Shown here one piece after another: positions 7,093 to 12,791 of a stretch of 13,464 bases of DNA. The translations under genes were made by a program, and so were the position numbers. The stretch covers positions 1 to 13,464 of the forward strand of contig JAEZJZ010000090.1 in the NCBI GenBank assembly GCA_023436245.1, read 5' to 3'. Under the pieces are notes generated by a model that made no database searches, was not told the origin of the DNA, and was given only the letters and a program-made list of their open reading frames with translations. Source of the stretch: Bacillota bacterium. Lineage in GTDB: Bacteria > Bacillota > UBA994 > UBA5500. How positions within the stretch are numbered: position 1 is the stretch's first letter; each line of letters begins with the position of its first letter.

Positions 7093-7547
7093 AGCAGCCA
7101 TCCCAGATCTGCCAGCAGTACTCCCAGCAGTATCGCCGGCGAGTAGGCGTAGGTGCGCTGGCTGCGGTAGGTGTTCGTGGCAAAGCCGTAAGCGGCTACA
7201 GCCAGTTCGCGGTGCCAGAGCAGGCTGAGGACGGCAACGAACCCACCTGCCATTGCGCCGAGCAGCAGCGCTTTCCAGAGGAAGGCTGCGCCACGCAACA
7301 TCCCGAGCGCCGCCAACAGCTTGACATCGCCCCCGCCAAACTTGCCAAGCAAAAAGAAGGGCAAGAGCGCCAAGAACCCGAGGAACATGCCGCCAAAGCC
7401 ATCCCAAAGCCCTGCCTGACCGCGTAATGCTAGCTGCAGCACCAGCCCCAGACCAGTCATCATCAGTGTCAGCCAGTTTGGGATGCGCCGCTCCTTCAGA
7501 TCGAAGTAGAGGGCAGCCAGCAACAAGGGATAGGTGACATAGAGCAT
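7089..7547 (-). CDS. tadV: Short type IV prepilin peptidase (A24 family), TadV/CpaA type
   Basis: This membrane aspartic protease trims Flp and TadE leaders. It has 152 residues from ATG 7547, which is 9 nt after GGGAGGAGG; an ATG at 7556 in the same frame directly abuts the Shine-Dalgarno and is less likely. The two catalytic aspartates are visible: D16 in FDLKERRIPN and D74 in the FGGGDVK motif. About five hydrophobic segments account for most of the chain. It lacks the cytoplasmic methylase domain of long PilD enzymes, as is usual for Tad-locus peptidases. It is the first gene after the flp terminator and overlaps tadE by four bases. CpaA is the equivalent name. Confidence 0.93.
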   Translation of the reverse strand: MLYVTYPLLLAALYFDLKERRIPNWLTLMMTGLGLVLQLALRGQAGLWDGFGGMFLGFLALLPFFLLGKFGGGDVKLLAALGMLRGAAFLWKALLLGAMAGGFVAVLSLLWHRELAVAAYGFATNTYRSQRTYAYSPAILLGVLLADLGWLL

Positions 7548-7570
7548 TGCACGCATCCTCCTCCCAACTG

Positions 7571-7640
7571 AATATTTGGGGACGGTTCTCGATTATTCAC
7601 TTTGAATAATTGGGGACAGACCTGACCCCGTGCAGGGGAC
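7571..7640. repeat. GGGGAC-type intergenic repeat with central hairpin (possible REP/RAYT-related remnant)
   Basis: TTTGGGGACGGTTCTC (7575-7590) and ATTGGGGACAGACCTGACCCC (7609-7629) flank a hairpin with 8-bp arms and a CTT loop (7592-7610). A further GGGGAC occurs at 7635-7640. From memory, GAGAACCGTCCCC and GGGGTCAGGTCTGTCCCC motifs are common beside REP-associated Y1 transposase genes in many bacteria. No transposase is present here, so this would be a non-autonomous copy or scar. Confidence 0.5.
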
Positions 7641-7651
7641 GATACTCTGGC

Positions 7652-7714
7652 GGGTCGCATTCATGCGACCCCTACGAGGTGCGTGGGTAACGGCGGGTCG
7701 CATGCATGCGACCC
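7652..7714 (+). repeat. Two GGGTCGCAT/ATGCGACCC palindromes followed by CCTAC
   Basis: Copies at 7652-7671 (arms of 9, TC centre) and 7695-7714 (perfect 20-bp palindrome) lie 43 bp apart in the same orientation, each preceded by a GCGGGTCGC-type edge and followed by CCTAC. A third copy of the same arms, inverted, is at 11412-11431. Confidence 0.85.
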
Positions 7715-7754
7715 CTACTGTCGCCATAGACGGTGATGCAGGTGCCACTTTGGA

Positions 7755-7794
7755 AAAAACAGCCCTACTTGTGGGCCTAAGTAGGGCTGTTTTT
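7755..7794 (-). terminator. Strong intrinsic terminator after flp (symmetrical)
   Basis: Perfect 16-bp arms (7755-7770 and 7779-7794) enclose an 8-nt loop and end in A5/T5. On the minus strand the stem runs into six Ts. It starts 20 bases past the flp stop codon and stands before the rest of the tad cluster, so most flp transcripts should end here. It would also work on the plus strand. Confidence 0.92.
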
Positions 7795-7813
7795 ATGGGT
7801 CGCTTGGAAGTGA

Positions 7814-8011
7814 TTAGAGACCGCCGGTACCCTCGTCAGCCGGGGTTCCCCTCAAACCATCGATGGCTTTTTGAAAAAAAGTTCCGATTTCGGTGCCCAG
7901 GCTACCGAGAACAACAATTACGGCAACGGCCACCAACGCAATAATCAATCCATACTCCACCATGCCCTGACCAGACTCGTCCTGCCACAAACGGCGCAGC
8001 AATGTGGACAT
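7814..8011 (-). CDS. flp: Flp/Fap-type major pilin precursor
   Basis: The protein is 65 residues, typical of Flp prepilins. The leader MSTLLRRLWQDESG is followed by QGMVEYGLIIALVAVAVIVVLGSLG. Cleavage is expected between G14 and Q15, which places E19 and Y20 at +5 and +6, the Flp signature. The hydrophobic assembly helix runs to about residue 40, and the rest is a short polar tail ending in GTGGL. GGAGGTGAGAGG precedes the ATG, giving a very strong ribosome binding site suited to an abundant product. The gene is flanked by a hairpin upstream (8086-8110) and the strong terminator downstream, so it is probably transcribed largely on its own or with the small upstream gene. Confidence 0.96.
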   Translation of the reverse strand: MSTLLRRLWQDESGQGMVEYGLIIALVAVAVIVVLGSLGTEIGTFFQKAIDGLRGTPADEGTGGL

Positions 8012-8085
8012 CCTCTCACCTCCCTCGCAAATTTGGTAACCAGCTCGGTTGTGCTTCTCTCTGGTTCAATCTTACGAGAATGCAA

Positions 8086-8110
8086 AGACCGGCGCATGCA
8101 GCGCCGGTCT
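8086..8110 (-). terminator. Probable weak terminator/hairpin between the small upstream gene and flp
   Basis: Arms of 10 (AGACCGGCGC and GCGCCGGTCT) enclose ATGCA. On the minus strand only TTTG follows, so termination may be partial. It lies 30 bases after the stop of the upstream gene and 74 bases before the flp start. A smaller stem (8128-8133 with 8143-8148) straddles that gene's stop codon. Confidence 0.5.
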
Positions 8111-8139
8111 CATTTAGGGCCGAGCAGGGCGGCCTATTT

Positions 8140-8592
8140 TCAGCCGCCGGTCGGTAGGACTGCGGTCCCAGGAGGGGTAGGACCGTTCATCAGCAGTTGA
8201 TTCACCGCCTGCAAGGCCGTTGCTGGAGTCAGTCGGTTCACCAAATCCAGGAATAACAGTACTTGACCGTTTACTTGGGCGAGATCCAGTTGCTCAGGTT
8301 CTTGCCCCGCATGGAATCGAAACAAAGGGTACTCGGCGTCTAGGCGCTGCACGATGCGCAGGGCCTGCTCACCGTCATCCTTGGCCAGAATCCAAATGTC
8401 CCGCAAGCGGATCTGCGCTGAATGACGAAAGATGTGCAAGACGTGCTTGAGAAAGGGATCAAGGTATTCCTCACCTTGTTGCACCTGCAGCAATAGACTG
8501 ACTGATACCCGAGCTTGCCTGTCGGCTATGTAGAAGGTCCACCAGGTCCAGATGGCCAGCAGCAATGTACCTGCCAGCAGCAGTAACGCCAT
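8140..8592 (-). CDS. Small membrane-anchored protein of unknown function, upstream of flp
   Basis: I do not recognise this protein. From the ATG at 8592, preceded by AGAGGTGGG, it has 150 residues. The frame is open further to 9009, but that extension is antisense to the next gene, and the intermediate ATG at 8622 has no ribosome binding site. A membrane helix (about 2-22, MALLLLAGTLLLAIWTWWTF) is followed by a soluble domain with alternating hydrophobic stretches (VSVSLLLQVQQGEEYLDPFLKH, RDIWILAKDDGEQALRIVQRL, VNGQVLLFLDLVNRL) and a short PTPPGTAVLPTGG tail. There are no cysteines and no prepilin site. Same-strand position immediately before flp suggests a pilus-related role, but this is only context. 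An intrinsic hairpin separates it from flp. Confidence 0.7.
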   Translation of the reverse strand: MALLLLAGTLLLAIWTWWTFYIADRQARVSVSLLLQVQQGEEYLDPFLKHVLHIFRHSAQIRLRDIWILAKDDGEQALRIVQRLDAEYPLFRFHAGQEPEQLDLAQVNGQVLLFLDLVNRLTPATALQAVNQLLMNGPTPPGTAVLPTGG

Positions 8593-8693
8593 AGTCCCAC
8601 CTCTCTTCGTTTTCTGCTCCATCCTATGTCTAGAGCGCACAAAGGGTGAAGATGCTCTGCTGCAGGGCTGCGTATGTGACCGGGGGGAAACCG

Positions 8694-8702
8694 TGTTACA
8701 AT
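8694..8702 (+). promoter_or_regulatory. Possible extended -10 promoter for the membrane-protein gene
   Basis: TGTTACAAT matches an extended -10 (TG-N-TACAAT), ending 32 bases before the TTG start. No good -35 is seen 16-18 bases upstream. The 142-base divergent gap (8593-8734) otherwise holds nothing I can assign, and no clear promoter for the minus-strand gene. Confidence 0.45.
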
Positions 8703-8734
8703 AGGCTAAATGGTCAATAAACGGAGGGCTGACG

Positions 8735-9649
8735 TTGCAGATAGCTTGGCAATCGTTTGGCGATGCGTGGTCGGTTCTGAAGCGAAACTGGATAGTCGTC
8801 TGGTTTCCGTTTCTGATGGGGCTTGGCCTGATCCTGGCCCTGCTCATTCTCTTCGTCGTGGTGGTGATCGGCTCGGGCTTGACGCCTGAACTGGCCCAGG
8901 CGGAAAACATCCACTGGGCGGCCTTTTCTGGCCTGTTTCGCACAATGCTGGTCGTTGGGCTGGCTGCCTTCGTTGCCATGATGGCCATTATGGCGGGGCA
9001 GGCCGGCATGTACGCTCGGGCATCAGGCGGGGAACGGGCTACGACCGACGACTTTTTCGGCGGGATCCGGCGATTCTACTGGCGGTTTCTCGGCGGAAGC
9101 TTGCTCTTGTCCCTGATTGGAATCATCTTTGGGGTGATCTTCTTCGGTAGCCTGTTCGGGCAGCTGTTCTTCTACCTTCAGTCCAATCCGACCTACAGCT
9201 TCTCTGGACTGCTGCTTGGAGCGCTGAACACCGCGCCGCAGGCCATTGTCGGATTCCTACTGTTCCTGGTGGCTGGTCTGCTCCTTTCCCTGTGGACCAA
9301 AATGGTGGTGATTGATGACAAGGGTGCAGTCCCAGCTATTCTGGAAAGCCCCCGCCTCGTCGCTAGGAACTTCGGCCCGGTGCTCGTATTGGGCGTGATC
9401 AGTTGGCTGGTAACGACGATCATCCAATCCATCGCGGATAACGGTGGTCTGTCCAGTTTGCTCTCGACGGGGCTCAGTTTAGTTTGGACAGCTTACTATC
9501 AACTGGTGCTGTTCGTCTTCTATCGCCACATCACCGGTCGGGGGCAAGCTGTCGAGACGCCAGCGGCAGGACCGGTCAACTCTTCCCTGATTGAGCCAGG
9601 CAACCCAGCCGATCCCGAGGACCCAACCGAGCCTGAGGTTCGAGGGTAA
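8735..9649 (+). CDS. Six-helix integral membrane protein of unknown function
   Basis: The protein is 304 residues and starts at a TTG codon (8735), 6 nt behind GGAGGG; no ATG nearby fits better. It opens MQIAWQSFGDAWSVLKRNW, then hydrophobic segments at about 22-48, 68-92, 117-143, 160-193, 213-233 and 240-264, with a conserved-looking loop SGGERATTDDFFGGIRRFYWRFLGG between helices 2 and 3. The C-terminus (about 270-304) is a Pro/Glu-rich polar tail. The repeated pattern of an amphipathic start, glycine-rich helices and a charged loop resembles broad bacterial DUF-type membrane families (such as the membrane domain of glycerophosphodiesterase-like proteins), but I cannot assign it. It ends only five bases before the metK promoter, without its own terminator. 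Confidence 0.88.
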   Translation: MQIAWQSFGDAWSVLKRNWIVVWFPFLMGLGLILALLILFVVVVIGSGLTPELAQAENIHWAAFSGLFRTMLVVGLAAFVAMMAIMAGQAGMYARASGGERATTDDFFGGIRRFYWRFLGGSLLLSLIGIIFGVIFFGSLFGQLFFYLQSNPTYSFSGLLLGALNTAPQAIVGFLLFLVAGLLLSLWTKMVVIDDKGAVPAILESPRLVARNFGPVLVLGVISWLVTTIIQSIADNGGLSSLLSTGLSLVWTAYYQLVLFVFYRHITGRGQAVETPAAGPVNSSLIEPGNPADPEDPTEPEVRG

Positions 9650-9654
9650 AATCG

Positions 9655-9683
9655 TTGACACCTGGGAAAAATGACCCTATAAT
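9655..9683 (+). promoter_or_regulatory. Consensus sigma-A promoter of the metK riboswitch transcript
   Basis: TTGACA (9655-9660) and TATAAT (9678-9683) are both perfect and exactly 17 bases apart. The start of transcription should fall at about 9690-9692, just before the riboswitch P1 stem. It begins five bases after the preceding stop codon. Confidence 0.95.
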
Positions 9684-9693
9684 GAATCGCGTA

Positions 9694-9802
9694 CTCTTAT
9701 CTAGAGAGGTGGAGGGACGGGCCCGATGAAACCCAGCAACCAGCGCCCCTAAACAAGGCGTCAGGTGCTAACTCCTGCAGACAAGGTCTGGGAGATAGGA
9801 GC
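9694..9802 (+). promoter_or_regulatory. SAM-I (S-box) riboswitch
   Basis: The sequence carries the S-box hallmarks in order: CTCTTATC, AGAGAGGTGGAGGGAC, GGCCC-ATGAAACCC, GCAACC, then a P3/P4 region with GGTGCTAA, and a closing strand. P1 pairs 9694-9702 with 9793-9801 (nine pairs, one G-U). It should bind S-adenosylmethionine and reduce expression of metK downstream when SAM is plentiful, a standard feedback for SAM synthetase in Bacillota. Confidence 0.95.
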
Positions 9803-9818
9803 AGAAGAGGACCCGTAT

Positions 9819-9844
9819 GCCGCTTCTTCAGAGGAAGCGGCTTT
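9819..9844 (+). terminator. Expression-platform terminator of the SAM riboswitch
   Basis: GCCGCTTC (9819-9826) pairs with GAAGCGGC (9834-9841), with two more possible pairs inside, followed by TTTCGTT. The U-tract is short and interrupted, so termination may be incomplete. An antiterminator would need the 3' strand of P1 and the following CAGAAGAGG to pair with CTTCTT in the left arm. I see only a short match. Confidence 0.75.
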
Positions 9845-9903
9845 CGTTATGTGCGAGCAGTTGTGTTGCTGAGATCGGTTCGCAGGCGAGTTTTTCTCCT
9901 TAA

Positions 9904-10006
9904 CGTAGACCCCACAGCAGGCGAGAGCGTTCAAGAAGTTCGATTTCCCCGGGATCGTAGCACCACAGCATGCTGTGGTGCCGGGCTCGGCTCGGCATGC
10001 CGAGCC
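9904..10006 (+). repeat. Composite palindromic repeat, copy 2, inside the metK leader
   Basis: It begins with a partial unit (CGTAGACCCCACAGCA, 9904-9919). A full unit starts at 9921 and matches the unit read leftward from 136 at 47 of 53 positions by my count. It ends in a perfect 20-bp palindrome (9961-9980), an 8-nt spacer, and an 18-bp palindrome with core GGCATGCC (9989-10006) followed by TCTACG. Order and spacer length match the copy at 1-136. The rest of the leader from the riboswitch terminator to metK (9845-10118) shows no gene or second promoter that I can support. Confidence 0.85.
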
Positions 10007-10118
10007 TCTACGAAGGACAAGCTAAAGGATCTCGCTTGTGTGGCCGCAGGCTGTGAGCTCAGACGACAGGCTAGTTCGCCGTAACAGACAAAAAATGTTC
10101 ACAGGGAGGGTTGTATCT

Positions 10119-11315
10119 ATGCTAGCAAAGAACCACTATCTCTTCACTTCCGAGTCAGTGACAGAAGGCCATCCTGACAAAATTGCCGACCAGATCTCAG
10201 ACACGGTGCTGGATGCGATCCTGGCGCAGGACCCGGCGGCTCGCGTTGCCTGCGAGACCACCGTCACGACTGGCATGGTGCTGGTCGTTGGGGAAATCAG
10301 CACGCAATGCTATGTGGATATTCCCAAATTGGTACGGCAAACGATCAAGGATATCGGCTACACCCGAGCCAAGTACGGCTTCGACGGCGATACCTGTGCT
10401 GTGCTCACTTCCATCGACGAGCAGTCTCCGGACATCGCGCAAGGCGTGAATGATGCTCTGGAGCATAAGAGCGGAGAGGCGCTTGATCAGGATGCGCTGA
10501 CCGGCGCCGGTGATCAGGGTATGATGTTCGGGTTTGCCTGCAACGAAACAGCAGAGTACATGCCGATGCCCATCATGCTCGCTCACAAGCTGGCTCGCCG
10601 CCTGACAGAAGTCAGGCGCAGTTTCCTGGTGCCCTATCTCCGTCCCGATGGAAAGACGCAAGTGACGGTCGAGTATGACGGACATACCCCTGTACGGGTC
10701 GACACCATCGTCGTCTCCACCCAACATAAGCCAACGGTGGAACTGGAGCAGATCCGCGCCGATATCATCGAGCACGTGATCAAGCCGATTATTCCGGCCC
10801 ATCTGCTTGACGAGCGCACTCACATCTACGTCAACCCGACCGGTCGATTCGTAGTCGGTGGACCGGCCGGCGATTCCGGATTGACGGGCCGCAAGATCAT
10901 CGTCGACACCTATGGCGGCATGGCTCGCCACGGCGGCGGGGCCTTCTCCGGCAAGGATCCAACCAAGGTCGATCGGTCGGCCGCGTATGCAGCCCGACAT
11001 GTAGCCAAGAACGTGGTCGCCGCTGGCTTGGCCGAGCGCTGCGAGATTCAGTTAGCCTACGCCATCGGAGTGGCAAGACCGGTGAGCATCATGGCAGAGA
11101 CTTTTGGCACCGGCAAGTTGGAGAACGAGCGCATTGTCGAACTGATCAACCGCCACTTCGACCTGCGCCCTGCCGCCATTATCCGGGACCTGCAGCTGCG
11201 CCAGCCGATCTACCGCCAAACGGCCGCCTACGGCCATTTCGGACGCGATGACCTCTCCCTGCCGTGGGAACAACTGAACAAGGTGGAAGCCCTAAGAACT
11301 GACGCCGGAATCTAG
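10119..11315 (+). CDS. metK: S-adenosylmethionine synthetase
   Basis: This cytoplasmic enzyme makes S-adenosylmethionine from methionine and ATP. The protein has 398 residues from ATG 10119, 8 nt after GGGAGGG; the frame is open from 10038, but those codons precede the ribosome binding site. It shows the SESVTEGHPDKIADQISD start (ATP-binding GHPDK at 17-21), the signature GAGDQGMMFGFA (129-140) and the second signature GGGAFSGKDPTKVDRSAA (272-289), all intact, with length normal for the family. It stands behind a SAM-I riboswitch, so feedback by its product is expected. The leader of about 270 bases between the riboswitch terminator and the gene is unusually long and contains strong palindromes. 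No operon partner follows closely. Confidence 0.98.
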   Translation: MLAKNHYLFTSESVTEGHPDKIADQISDTVLDAILAQDPAARVACETTVTTGMVLVVGEISTQCYVDIPKLVRQTIKDIGYTRAKYGFDGDTCAVLTSIDEQSPDIAQGVNDALEHKSGEALDQDALTGAGDQGMMFGFACNETAEYMPMPIMLAHKLARRLTEVRRSFLVPYLRPDGKTQVTVEYDGHTPVRVDTIVVSTQHKPTVELEQIRADIIEHVIKPIIPAHLLDERTHIYVNPTGRFVVGGPAGDSGLTGRKIIVDTYGGMARHGGGAFSGKDPTKVDRSAAYAARHVAKNVVAAGLAERCEIQLAYAIGVARPVSIMAETFGTGKLENERIVELINRHFDLRPAAIIRDLQLRQPIYRQTAAYGHFGRDDLSLPWEQLNKVEALRTDAGI

Positions 11316-11357
11316 GGAAAGTAACAAAGGGGCTGTCGCATAGGTATGCCGGCAAGC

Positions 11358-11431
11358 GGGCGCCATGCATGGCGCCCCTACAATAGTGTATGCATATCCC
11401 GGCACTCGTAGGGGTCGCATGTATGCGACCC
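11358..11431. repeat. Inverted pair of ATGCAT-centred palindromes after metK
   Basis: A perfect 20-bp palindrome with GGGCGCC arms (11358-11377) is followed by CCTAC. A second with GGGTCGCAT arms and a GT centre (11412-11431) is preceded by GTAGG, so the two are in opposite orientation. The second has the same arms as the pair at 7652-7714. Confidence 0.85.
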
Positions 11432-11478
11432 TTGGTTCGTCACATGGCAACCTGCAGGCAGCATCTGTGCACCCAAAC

Positions 11479-11510
11479 GCAAGAGAGGCGACGGCCGTCG
11501 TCTCTCTTGC
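11479..11510 (+). terminator. Probable metK terminator
   Basis: Arms of 15 bases (11479-11493 with 11496-11510, one G-T pair) form a long stem around GGCC, followed by TGCTATTTAT, which is a poor T-tract. It lies 164 bases past the metK stop and is symmetrical. It could instead be a regulatory palindrome. Confidence 0.5.
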
Positions 11511-11642
11511 TGCTATTTATGCAGCGCTGTTGCAACAGCCCCGCGTTGTTCCTGTCAGTTGGGTTTGCAGGACAATGGCCCTGCTGCAGCGAATTCTGAA
11601 GAAACACTCTTCGAGCCACCATTTTGACTAGATGGGATTGAT

Positions 11643-12791
11643 ATGAGCGTGGTGGACAGCAAACTACTGGACAAAATTGTCCGCGATACGGTGCAGGTAA
11701 TAGAGCAAAGCAAGACCCAACTATTCGATATCTCAGAGATGGCTCGCACGGAGTACTCGCGGGTGGAGCTGCAGTTGACCGAGATCAAGGCACAAGTGAG
11801 GAACGTAATCGGCAAGGTGGACGAGCGCGAGCGCCAGTTCCGCATGGCCCGGTTGCGTTTGATGGAAGTGAGCCGTGACTTTGACCGCTATTCAGAGCAG
11901 CACATCAAGGATGCCTACGAGGCGGCTCAGGCTGCCCAACTGGACTTGGTTGTCCTGCGGGAGCGCGAGTCACATTTGCGCCACCAGCGCGATGAACTGG
12001 AGCGGTCGCTGTACAACCTGCAAGCCACTGTGCGCAAGGCCGAAGAACTGGTCAGCCAAGTCAGCGTGGCTGTGGAATACCTGCGAGGAAATCTGCAGGA
12101 GTTGTCCGGGCAGATTGACAGCTATCAGCAGCGCCATCTCCTCGGCGTGAAGGTAATCAAGGCGCAGGAGGAAGAACGACGGCGGGTGGCTAGAGATATC
12201 CACGATGGTCCGGCTCAAACACTAGCCAACGTGGTCCTGCGAGCAGAGATCTGTGAGAAACTGCTTGATTCGGACCTGAATGAAGTGAAGCAGGAGCTGC
12301 AACAGCTGAAGGACGTGGTGCGGCGCAGCCTGAAGGATATCCGCAAGGTGATCTACGATCTGCGCCCCATGACCCTTGACGATCTGGGGTTGATCCCAAC
12401 ATTGCGCCGCTACATCAACGACATGAAAGAACAACCCGGCGTGTTCATCGACTTCTCTGTGGTTGGCAGCGAATGCCGGTTGCCCTCCCATGTGGAGGTG
12501 GGAATCTTCCGCATAGTGCAGGAGGCACTGAACAACATCAATAAACATGCCCGGGCGTCAGCGATCTGGGTGCGCATCGAGTTTGAGGCGGATGCACTGC
12601 TGGTGCTGGTACGGGATGATGGCAAAGGCTTCCTGCCGGATGAGGCGATCAACCGACAAGGCGATCACTTCGGGCTACTCAGCATGAGGGAGCGGGTCGA
12701 GCTGCTGCAAGGAGCCTGGCAACTAGAATCGGCGCCAGGCAAGGGTACGAAAATCTTGCTCAAGGTCCCGGTCAAGGAGGAAGAACGATAG
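11643..12791 (+). CDS. degS: DegS-like cytoplasmic sensor histidine kinase
   Basis: The protein has 382 residues with no membrane segment, so it senses in the cytoplasm and phosphorylates the regulator encoded next. Residues 1 to about 165 are a mostly helical, charged, coiled-coil sensor region like the DegS N-terminal domain (KLLDKIVRDTVQVIEQSKTQ; ARTEYSRVE; IKAQEEERRRVARDIHDGPAQ). The HisKA_3 phospho-acceptor is H187 in RDIHDGPAQ, the N box is EALNNINKHA (294-303), G1 is DDGKGF (325-330) and G2 is GKGTK (366-370), all intact. The Shine-Dalgarno before ATG 11643 is weak (TGGGAT). The gene overlaps the downstream regulator by one base. No promoter is clear in the gap after metK. Family membership is firm; its physiological role cannot be read here. 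Confidence 0.93.
   Translation: MSVVDSKLLDKIVRDTVQVIEQSKTQLFDISEMARTEYSRVELQLTEIKAQVRNVIGKVDERERQFRMARLRLMEVSRDFDRYSEQHIKDAYEAAQAAQLDLVVLRERESHLRHQRDELERSLYNLQATVRKAEELVSQVSVAVEYLRGNLQELSGQIDSYQQRHLLGVKVIKAQEEERRRVARDIHDGPAQTLANVVLRAEICEKLLDSDLNEVKQELQQLKDVVRRSLKDIRKVIYDLRPMTLDDLGLIPTLRRYINDMKEQPGVFIDFSVVGSECRLPSHVEVGIFRIVQEALNNINKHARASAIWVRIEFEADALLVLVRDDGKGFLPDEAINRQGDHFGLLSMRERVELLQGAWQLESAPGKGTKILLKVPVKEEER

Larger units (their letters stand above)
11329..11542. repeat. Segment bounded by short inverted GGGGCTGTYGCA ends (possible MITE-like remnant)
   Basis: GGGGCTGTCGCA (11329-11340) and TGCAACAGCCCC (11531-11542) are inverted and match at 11 of 12 bases, enclosing 214 bases. Such ends resemble terminal repeats of some insertion sequences, as I recall. 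There is no target duplication that I can see and no transposase. It occupies most of the 327-base gap between metK and degS; the remainder (11543-11642) holds no feature I can support. Confidence 0.3.

Noticed and set aside
8593..9009. Extension of the minus-strand protein at 8140 to 289 residues
   Set aside because: The extension is antisense to the membrane-protein gene and its composition is unlike a real domain; the ATG at 8592 has the ribosome binding site.
9851..10084. Possible leader peptide gene in the metK leader
   Set aside because: It reads through the palindromic repeats, has no Shine-Dalgarno and no domain-like composition.
10038..10118. Upstream extension of metK
   Set aside because: The added codons lie before the GGGAGGG site and are not part of the SAM synthetase family N-terminus.
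10197..11000. Minus-strand open frame of 267 codons opposite metK
   Set aside because: Antisense shadow of a highly conserved enzyme; no ribosome binding site or recognisable domain.
11526..11539. Perfect 14-bp palindrome GCTGTTGCAACAGC as an operator for degS
   Set aside because: No promoter is recognisable next to it and half of it is explained by the possible inverted repeat end at 11531-11542; too little to call.
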